Shown here: one piece after another, positions 39,701 to 46,900 of the stretch | How the letters are laid out: the number at the start of each line of letters is the position of its first letter | Position numbering within the stretch: position 1 is the stretch's first letter | Source of the DNA: Nitrospira sp. | GTDB lineage: Bacteria > Nitrospirota > Nitrospiria > Nitrospirales > Nitrospiraceae | NCBI GenBank assembly: GCA_019636835.1 | Contig: JAHBWU010000001.1 | Coordinates: forward strand, 89,206 to 153,205 | Direction of reading: 5' to 3' | DNA: 64,000 nt | Program-made: the position numbers and the translations under genes | The notes under the pieces: model-generated | The model's database searches: none | Seen by the model: the letters and a program-made list of their open reading frames with translations, nothing else | What the model was told of the DNA's origin: nothing

Positions 39701-42700
39701 GCCGACGTTCTTCATCTGGATCGAGTAGGTATCCAAGACAACTTCTTTGCGATCGGCGGTGATTCGATCCGCAGCCTTCAGGTCGTCGCGCGCGCACACA
39801 AATCGGGCATCAAGCTGACGCCCAAGCATCTGTTCGAGCATCCCACGGTGGCGGCGGTTGCGGCCGTGGCGGCGACGGCGCTCTCGGAGTCGACCGGCGA
39901 CCCCGCGACACAGGATTTCTCATTGAGCGGGCTTGATCCGAGCGAGATCGAACGCCTCTTTCCGGATCGGAGCACTATCGAGGACCTCTATCCGTTGACA
40001 CCGATGCAGGAAGGCATGCTGTTCCACACGCTGCTGAATCCCGGCTCCGGCATCTATCTCATGCAGCAGCACTATACGTGGAACGGACCGTTGAATCTCG
40101 AACGGCTGGTCGAGGCCTGGGGGCGGGTCATTGAACGGCATCCTATTTTGCGTACAGCCTACGTGTGGAAGGATCTGAAGCGGCCGCTGCAGGTCGTGCA
40201 GCGCCGAATCGATCCCGCCGAAGCGGTTCAGGTACTTGACTGGCGAGACAGTTCGGCTGCCGAGCAAAAAGATTGCCTCATCCGCACGCTCGAGACGGAA
40301 TTGTCAGAGGGATTTGACATGAGCCGCGCGCCGCTCATGCGGATTCGATTGATCAGGACCGGGGAGGAGTCTTACCACGTCGTCAGAAGCTTCCACCATA
40401 TCCTGACCGACGACTGGTGCTTCTCGATTCTGATGATGGAAGTGTTGTCGTACTACGAGGCGTTGCTGGAAGGCCGTTCGATCGACTTGCCGTCGCCGCG
40501 TCCCTATCGCGATTACATCGCCTGGCTCCAGCGTCAGGATCTTGGCTCGGCAGAAGCATTCTGGCGCAAGGAGCTGGAGGGCTTCGGTGCTCCGACTTCC
40601 CTCGGCGTCGAGCGTCCGGCGCCGCTGCGCCAGGAGGCGGTCTCTGAAGTCGGCGACGAATTCGGCGAACTGTCGGAACAGGTGACCGAACGGTTGACCA
40701 CGCTTGCTCAGCAGCAGGGGCTGACGCTGAACACGTTTCTGCAGGGCGCATGGGCGCTGTTGCTGAGCCGGTACAGCGGCTCCGACGATATTGTGATGGG
40801 CGTGACCGTGGCCGGACGTCCGACGGAGCTCGAAGGCGTGGAATCCATCGTCGGACTTTTCATCAATAGCTTGCCGCTCCGGGTTCGACTCACGCCGGAT
40901 GCCTCGGTACTCGGATGGCTCAAAGGCTTGTTGGCCGACAATTACCGCATCCGGCAATACGAATATCCGCCGCTCGTCCAGATCCAGCAGTGGAGTGAAA
41001 TTCCCAAAGGACAGGCGCTCTTCAAGAGTCTGGTCGTATTCGAAAACGCGCCGGTGGATCCACGGCTTGGAGAGCAAGTCGGGGACGTGAACCTGGAATT
41101 CGACCACGACCGTGTCCACACGAATTACCCGGTGACGGTGGTGGCCTATCCCGGTCCGCGATTGGGCATGCGCCTGTCATACGACCGGCGGTTGTTTGAG
41201 CCGGATGCGGTGCGTCGGATGGTCCAACATCTCAGCCATCTGCTCGAGGCCATCGTGACACAGCCGGAGACGCGTCTTTGTGACCTGTCTCTTCTGAGTG
41301 CTGAGGAACGCAGACACCTGCTCGTGGAATGGAATAGAACGACCGAGGCGCGGCCTGTGGAGAGAGGATTCGCCGAATTGTTCGAGGCTCAGGTGAGACG
41401 GACTCCCGATGCGATCGCAGCGATCGACGATGAGCGGAGGATGACCTATCTGGACCTGAATCGCACTGCCAATCGCGTCGCCCACGCGCTACGTCGGCGC
41501 GGCATCGGGCCAGACCAGATTGTCGCGCTGCTTGATACCCGCGGCATCGATTTGCTGATCATGATCCTCGGCGTGCTAAAGGCGGGTGGCGCGTACTTGC
41601 CGCTGGATCCTCATCATCCTCCAGCCAGGATCGCGCAGATTCTGGGAACCAGCCGAGCGGCACTGTTGCTGACGATGCGCGAGCACGAAACATCGGCCGA
41701 AGCCTCCGTCGCCGCAGCTCTGGGGTCTGCGACACAACTTGTCCTACTGGATCTCCTGATGAAGGAGACAGGCTCCGATGACGATCCATTACGCCTAGGC
41801 ACCTCCTCGAATCTATCCTATGTCATTTTCACTTCCGGTTCGACCGGCGCCCCGAAGGGCGCGATGGTGGAAGAACGGGGGATGGTCAATCATTTGCTCA
41901 GCAAAATTCCCGCGCTGGGCCTGTCCGAATCGGACGTCATCGCGCAGACCGCGTCTCAGTGTTTCGATATCTCGGTGTGGCAGTTCCTGACTGGGCTCCT
42001 GTGCGGCGCCTGTATTCGGATCCTGCATGACGATCTCGTGCGCGATCCCCAGCGTCTTCTCCGCGAAATCGAACGATCCAAGATTACCGTGTGGGAGGCG
42101 GTGCCGTCGCTTCTGGTGGCCGGACTCGATGGGTCGGTCGTGCCGTTGTCTCCCTTACGATGGCTGCTGGCGACGGGTGAAGCGGTGACGCCGGAGTTGT
42201 GCCGGCTCTGGTTCAGCCGGTATCCGTCGATTTCACTGATGAACGCCTACGGGCCAGCGGAGTGTTCGGACGATGTCGCGGTGCATGCGGTGACCGGTTC
42301 GCTTCCCGAGCGAGCCACTCACGTACCGATCGGACGACCGATCCCTCATCTCCGGCTCTACGGGTTGGACGGAAACGGAGAACCGGTTCCTCACGACGTG
42401 GCGGGCGAACTCTATATCGGCGGAGTGGGCGTCGGGCGGGGGTATCTCAACGATCCCGCGAAGACCGCCGCCGCCTTCGTGCCGGATCCGTTCGCGACCG
42501 AACCGGGCCTTCGTTTGTACCGCAGCGGCGACCTCGTACGGTTCCGCTCCGACGACACGTTGGAGTTTTTGGGACGGCGTGACCATCAGGTCAAGATCCG
42601 TGGCTATCGCATTGAGTTGGGAGAGATCGAAGCGCGGATCATGCAACATCCACAGGTGCGGGAAGCTGTCGTGGCGGTCAGGGAGGACCGGCCGGGGAAC

Positions 42701-45595
42701 AAGCGCTTGATCGCCTACGTCGTGGGCGAGAGTCTTGCGCGCGACGCCGCAACCATCCGATCGTTCATGGCCGAAACGTTGCCGGACTATATGGTCCCTT
42801 CCGCCGTGATGTTTCTGGACGCCCTGCCGTTGACACCGAACGGGAAGATCGATCGGAAGGCATTGCCGACACCAGATGACGATCACCTGTCGCCGCGCGA
42901 CGGAGCCCCGGACACCGCGACCCAAGAGATTCTGGCCGGGATCTGGGCCGAGATTCTCGGGCTCAAGCACATCGGCGTCCACGAGAACTTTTTCGAGCTG
43001 GGTGGCCATTCGCTCCTTGCGACGCAGGTCGTGTCTCGGATCCGGACCTCATTCCAGATCGAACTGCCGCTTCGAAGCCTCTTCGAAGCGCCGACGGTGG
43101 AGGCACTCAGCGCCGTCATCGAACAGGCTCATACCGGTCGAGAAGAGAGACCGGTGGTGCCGCTTGCACCGGCCGAACGGCGCGAACCGCTCGCACTGTC
43201 GTTTGCCCAGCAACGATTGTGGTTTCTATCGCAGATGGAACCGGAAGGCTGGTCGTACAATCTGCCGTTTGCGTTACGGCTGTCCGGCGACCTCGATTCC
43301 GCGGCCTTGTCGCAGAGTTTCGAACTGGTGATCGCCAGACACGAAACTCTGAGGACGACCTTCCACGAGAGCGATGGCGAACCGGTGCAAGTCATCGGCT
43401 CGGTGGGAGAATTCGTTTTACCACTTGATGACCTGAGCGGGTGTCCGGAGGATGGGCGGGACGAAGCTGTACGTGAAGCCGCCTCAGTGGAAGTCCGCCG
43501 ACCGTTCCGGTTGGATGGAGACCGGCCTATTCGCGCACGGTTGCTCCGTCTCGCGGAACGCGAACATGTCTTGCTCGTCACGCTCCATCATATCGCCGCG
43601 GATGCCTGGTCGATGACTCTGTTGGCCAACGAAGTCGCGGTCTTCTATCAGGCCAGGAGTGGGCAGTCTGCAGACACCGCTGGCCCATTACCGCCATTGA
43701 CTGTGCAGTATGCGGATTTTGCCCATTGGCAGCGGCAGTGGCTGCAGGGACCGGTGTTGGACGCGCATCTGGCCTACTGGAAACAGCGGCTGGGCGTCAA
43801 CCCACCGGTCTTGAAATTGCCGGCGGACCGGCCGCGTCCCACCGTGCAGAGCTTCAGGGGCGCACGCCACATCTTCACGGTTCCTGCGGAACATGCCGAA
43901 CGCCTGCGAGCGTTAAGCCGCAAACAAGGCGTGACGTTGTTCATGACCCTCCTGGCGGCCTTCAACACGCTGCTCTTCCGCACGACGGGACAGGAAGACA
44001 TCCTGATCGGTACCGACGTGGCGAACCGCAACCGTGAGGAGACTGAATGCCTGGTGGGATTCTTCGTCAACCTACTCCCGCTCCGCAGCGATCTCAGAGG
44101 CAATCCCACGTTCCTAGAGCTACTGGCGCAGGTGCGGCGGACGGCGCTGGAGGCCTATGCCCATCAAGACCTGCCGTTTGAAAAAATCGTGGAGGCCCTG
44201 AAGCTCAAACGAGATCTCGGAGGGAATCCATTGGTGCAAGCGCTCCTGGTGCTGCAAAACGTGCCGCCACCGTCCATGGAATTGCCGGGACTGGAAGTCG
44301 GCGCGCTTGAGTTCGAAAGCGAGGTCGCCAGGTTCGACCTCGGGCTGTTCATGGAGGATTCCGAGGAGGGCATGACCGGCCTATGGAAATACAGCACGGA
44401 TCTCTTCGACGCAGCCACGATCGGTGCCTTGTCGGAACGGTTCGTCACGCTGCTTGGGAGCGTGGCCACCAATCCGGAGGAGAAACTGTCGGCGCTCGAG
44501 ATCCTGTCGCACACAGAAAAGGAGTCTGCCATGATCGAATCCAAGCAACGAGCGGAGAATAAGTTCAAGCGATTCAAGAGTATTCAACCGAAAGCGATGA
44601 ATCTTGCTCAGCGGACGCTGGTCGAGCGAAGGTATCTCGAGTCGGATCAGCTTCTGCCGCTGGTTTTGCAGCCTGCGGTCGACGACGTGGATCTGGCCGC
44701 GTGGGCGCAGGACAATCGGCCGAAGGTTGAACAGGATTTGTTCGCGCACGGAGCCATCCTGTTCCGCGGGTTCGCGCTCAAGGGTCCCGAGGATTTCGAA
44801 CAGGTCGCTCAGGCATTGTGTCCCGCGCTGTTCGGTGAATATGGAGATTTACCGCGCGAGAAAGCCGGACGCCACCTCTATGGTTCCACACCGTATCCAG
44901 CCGACAAGACCATTCTCTTTCACAATGAAAGCTCGCATCTGCATCGCTGGCCACTGAAACAATCATTTTTCTGCGTGCAGGCGGCGCAGGAGGGCGGGGA
45001 GACGCCCATCGTTGACTGCCGGAAAATGTGCGAACGCCTGCGGCCGGAGCTGCGTAGGAAATTTGAGAAAGAAGCATTGATGTACGTAAGGAATTTCACG
45101 CCGGGGTTCGACGTGAGCTGGCAGGACTTTTTTCACACCGAAGACAAGGCCGTGGTGGAAGAGACCTGCCGGCAGCATGGCGTCGAATGCGATTGGACAC
45201 CGGACGGAGGCCTGCGAACCAGACAGATCTGCCCTGCGATCGTCAAACATCCCAAGACAGGCGACCTCGTATTCTTCAATCAGATTCAGCTGCATCACAT
45301 CTCATACTTGGAGCCGGCGGTCCGGAATTCGCTGGTCGATGTGCTGGGCATTGATCGGGTGCCGCGCAACGTCTACTTCGGCGACGGCTCTCCGATCGAT
45401 GACGAGACGGCGGCGGAAATCGGTGAGCTCTACGAACGAACATCGGTGCGGTTCCCTTGGAAGAACGGAGATCTGCTCATGCTCGATAACATGCTGGTGG
45501 CGCACGCTCGTTCACCGTTCGCCGGGCCGCGGAAGATCGTCGTGGCGATGGGAGAGATGATCAATCAGCGGGATGTGCAGACGGTGAGCGCCTAG
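36701..45595 (+). CDS. NRPS with fused hydroxylase: C-A(Asp)-PCP-C-A(Dab)-PCP-C-TauD
   Basis: This 2964-aa protein has C1 with HHILLDG (144-150). A1 (at 627) reads D-L-T-K-I-G-H-I-G, the aspartate code with Ile for Val. PCP1 is S1022 (GGDS). C2 has HHILTDD at 1232-1238, with Asp for Gly. A2 (at 1710) reads D-I-W-E-L-T-A-D-D (Dab type). PCP2 is S2104 (GGHS). C3 has HHIAADA at 2296-2302. After C3 there is no A domain. From about residue 2611 a complete SyrP-like dioxygenase follows, with H2741-x-E2743 and H2935. C3 should therefore condense onto the Asp carried by the next protein, and the fused hydroxylase should modify an Asp. An in-frame ribosome binding site and ATG lie at the fusion point (44519-44533). 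Confidence 0.92.
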   Translation: MSKKKDIESIHYLSPLQEGLLFHAVSDADADPYFTQTGFVIDGELDLNPFEQAWQTVVERHPILRTGFVWDGVKNPMQVARRGVRVPLQRLDWRDRHSRQRDEALAVFLREDRRKPFDLLTPPMMRLTLIRIEDNRWYFINSHHHILLDGWSVALLLREVLTCYDALAHGRQPVLPPVRPYAEYLTWLRSQNLDAAEAFWRTSLTGFSTPTALPLEAPQRVAVEELKSLPHAEQEVRLSKAEAELLATAAKRHRLTLNTLAQGAWSILLHQCTGDREVLFGATVSGRPAELPGSDAMVGLFINTLPVRVSISPGAKLGDWLASLQEQNSFLRQYEWTPLSKIQRWSDVAGGRPLFDSIVVFESYPEDESDTDQLGVRITLMTSQRQNAEYLLTAGRNNYPLSLMVEPAAEVRLILSYARERFAHEDIARLLGWYRTLLLAMVERPDVPLSELFLLSEAERGRLLMDWNATAVPVDGECIHERIERVAREQPEAVAVVYEGQSLTYGELDARADSLAKYLHKLGVGPEVRVGLCMERSLELIVGLLGVLKAGGAYVALDPKLPKERLVFMLSDSGARVVIMQAASGDLSHDTALRQIYLDRDWPEILAGADQPLRRDVRPENLAYVIYTSGSTGRPKGVAVEHRQVVNYVVGLLDRLSLDQKASFATVSTVAADLGNTSIFGSLCSGRTLHVLSVDRGFDPDAVAEYMDGHRIDVLKIVPSHLTGLLEAGRPEQVLPRRCLILGGEAVHSSLVERIRTLAPDLEIINHYGPTETTIGVLTHRIDAELDQHAAIPIGRPLANSQVFILNPDGQPTPVGISGELYIGGDGLARGYLDRPDLTTERFVPNPFGTRAGGRLYRTGDRARYRVDGTVEFHGRVDNQVKVRGFRIELGEIEAQLRTDSRLKDAVVVVREAADGTKQLAAYLAAPTDLDLDSVRSRLAVHLPDYMIPSTVTVLEALPLTANGKIDRAALPDPEQTQAATRDGYVAPRNDVETTLAQIWADVLHLDRVGIQDNFFAIGGDSIRSLQVVARAHKSGIKLTPKHLFEHPTVAAVAAVAATALSESTGDPATQDFSLSGLDPSEIERLFPDRSTIEDLYPLTPMQEGMLFHTLLNPGSGIYLMQQHYTWNGPLNLERLVEAWGRVIERHPILRTAYVWKDLKRPLQVVQRRIDPAEAVQVLDWRDSSAAEQKDCLIRTLETELSEGFDMSRAPLMRIRLIRTGEESYHVVRSFHHILTDDWCFSILMMEVLSYYEALLEGRSIDLPSPRPYRDYIAWLQRQDLGSAEAFWRKELEGFGAPTSLGVERPAPLRQEAVSEVGDEFGELSEQVTERLTTLAQQQGLTLNTFLQGAWALLLSRYSGSDDIVMGVTVAGRPTELEGVESIVGLFINSLPLRVRLTPDASVLGWLKGLLADNYRIRQYEYPPLVQIQQWSEIPKGQALFKSLVVFENAPVDPRLGEQVGDVNLEFDHDRVHTNYPVTVVAYPGPRLGMRLSYDRRLFEPDAVRRMVQHLSHLLEAIVTQPETRLCDLSLLSAEERRHLLVEWNRTTEARPVERGFAELFEAQVRRTPDAIAAIDDERRMTYLDLNRTANRVAHALRRRGIGPDQIVALLDTRGIDLLIMILGVLKAGGAYLPLDPHHPPARIAQILGTSRAALLLTMREHETSAEASVAAALGSATQLVLLDLLMKETGSDDDPLRLGTSSNLSYVIFTSGSTGAPKGAMVEERGMVNHLLSKIPALGLSESDVIAQTASQCFDISVWQFLTGLLCGACIRILHDDLVRDPQRLLREIERSKITVWEAVPSLLVAGLDGSVVPLSPLRWLLATGEAVTPELCRLWFSRYPSISLMNAYGPAECSDDVAVHAVTGSLPERATHVPIGRPIPHLRLYGLDGNGEPVPHDVAGELYIGGVGVGRGYLNDPAKTAAAFVPDPFATEPGLRLYRSGDLVRFRSDDTLEFLGRRDHQVKIRGYRIELGEIEARIMQHPQVREAVVAVREDRPGNKRLIAYVVGESLARDAATIRSFMAETLPDYMVPSAVMFLDALPLTPNGKIDRKALPTPDDDHLSPRDGAPDTATQEILAGIWAEILGLKHIGVHENFFELGGHSLLATQVVSRIRTSFQIELPLRSLFEAPTVEALSAVIEQAHTGREERPVVPLAPAERREPLALSFAQQRLWFLSQMEPEGWSYNLPFALRLSGDLDSAALSQSFELVIARHETLRTTFHESDGEPVQVIGSVGEFVLPLDDLSGCPEDGRDEAVREAASVEVRRPFRLDGDRPIRARLLRLAEREHVLLVTLHHIAADAWSMTLLANEVAVFYQARSGQSADTAGPLPPLTVQYADFAHWQRQWLQGPVLDAHLAYWKQRLGVNPPVLKLPADRPRPTVQSFRGARHIFTVPAEHAERLRALSRKQGVTLFMTLLAAFNTLLFRTTGQEDILIGTDVANRNREETECLVGFFVNLLPLRSDLRGNPTFLELLAQVRRTALEAYAHQDLPFEKIVEALKLKRDLGGNPLVQALLVLQNVPPPSMELPGLEVGALEFESEVARFDLGLFMEDSEEGMTGLWKYSTDLFDAATIGALSERFVTLLGSVATNPEEKLSALEILSHTEKESAMIESKQRAENKFKRFKSIQPKAMNLAQRTLVERRYLESDQLLPLVLQPAVDDVDLAAWAQDNRPKVEQDLFAHGAILFRGFALKGPEDFEQVAQALCPALFGEYGDLPREKAGRHLYGSTPYPADKTILFHNESSHLHRWPLKQSFFCVQAAQEGGETPIVDCRKMCERLRPELRRKFEKEALMYVRNFTPGFDVSWQDFFHTEDKAVVEETCRQHGVECDWTPDGGLRTRQICPAIVKHPKTGDLVFFNQIQLHHISYLEPAVRNSLVDVLGIDRVPRNVYFGDGSPIDDETAAEIGELYERTSVRFPWKNGDLLMLDNMLVAHARSPFAGPRKIVVAMGEMINQRDVQTVSA
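44519..44533 (+). promoter_or_regulatory. Internal in-frame ribosome binding site and ATG before the fused hydroxylase domain
   Basis: AAGGAG (44519-44524), a six-base spacer and ATG (44531-44533) occur inside the NRPS exactly at the junction between C3 and the dioxygenase domain, in the NRPS reading frame. Translation from here would give a 354-aa SyrP-like protein, close in size to the free-standing 341-aa homologue upstream. It may be a relic of a once separate gene or a working internal start. Confidence 0.55.
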
Positions 45596-45602
45596 AGGGA
45601 CC

Positions 45603-46900
45603 ATGCAATCGAGCATCGACATACAAGGATTTCGTCTCTCTCCCCAACAGAAACGCCTGTGGGCGCTTCAACAGAAGTTGGGAATCGCTTGTACGCAGGG
45701 GACGCTGGTGATCCGGGGTCTGCTGGACGTCGCCCGTCTCAAACAGGCTGTGAATGCCGCAGTGGTCAGGCACGAAGTGTTTCGAACCCTGTTCTGCAGG
45801 GAACCAGGTGTCAAAGTACCGCTGCAAGTGATCGTTGAGGACAGCAAGCCCGCCTGGGAGACCAGCGAGTTGCAGGCCGCGGACACGGCGACGCAGGCGG
45901 CGAAGCGGAAGGAGTTGCTGGAGGACCATCGCTGTCACACGATCGATTGGGAGGAAGGGCCGCTGCTCCGCTGCACCCTGTGCCGGCTGTCGGACCGTGA
46001 GCATTGGTTGCTCATGAGTCTGCCGGCCATGTGTGCCGATACCCGCACCCTTCGCAATCTGGCCGGCGAGATCGCAGCCGGGTACGGCGTCGTATCACGA
46101 CCGGAAGCGGAACAAGAGTTGGTGCAGTACGCGCAGTTTGCAGAATGGCAGAATGAGTTGCTCGAAGAGGAGGATGCGGTCAAAGGCCGGCAGTTCTGGC
46201 GAGACACGTTGACCGACTCGGCTCCGATCACCTTGCCGTTTGAGCATAAGGAAGAAGAGACCACCGGATGGCAGACTGAGACGCTTGTTTGGGAGCTGGA
46301 TCAAGAAGTCGTTTCATCGTTGCTGGTTCTGTCTGAGCAACGCCAAGCGCCGGTCGATGCGCTGATATTGGCGGCGTGGCAGACCGTGCTCAGCCGAGTC
46401 GGCGGCCGCCGGGACTATCTCATGGCCCTCTACGGCGACGGCAGAAAATACGATGAACTGGAGTCCGGGATGGGACTCTTCGCCAAATGGGTGCCGCTGC
46501 GATGCCGGATCGATCCGGACCAATCGTTTCAGGAGCTGGCGGCGGCGGTTGCGTCCGACCAGCACCACGCGCGGGAGTGGCAGGAGTACTTCGTGTGGGG
46601 CAGTGGAACCGAAGCGGGCCACCCTTCAACGACGGAGTTGGTGGGATTTGAGTTCGAGACGGCGATACCGCTCGCGAATGTTGCAGATACTGTCTTCTCA
46701 TTTGAGCCGGAGTCCGTCCGGTTCGAGCCGCTCAAGTTGACCTTGACCTGTATGAGTCGGAGCGGGTCGATCCAGTTACGTCTGCAGGTGAATCCAGCAC
46801 TGATTCACGCGACGGTCCTGCCGATCCTCAGCGAGGCGTTGACTGCGGTGCTCACCGGTGCGGCGACGCACCCGGAAACCAATGTCGGGCTGCAGCCTAT
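45603..46900 (+). other. Degenerate C-superfamily (interface-type) domain within the terminal NRPS
   Basis: The N-terminal start FRLSPQQKRLWALQQKLG is that of a condensation domain, but the active-site block at 46023-46043 encodes P-A-M-C-A-D-T in place of HHxxxDG. Only the structural Asp is kept. This fits a docking platform rather than an enzyme. Confidence 0.75.
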
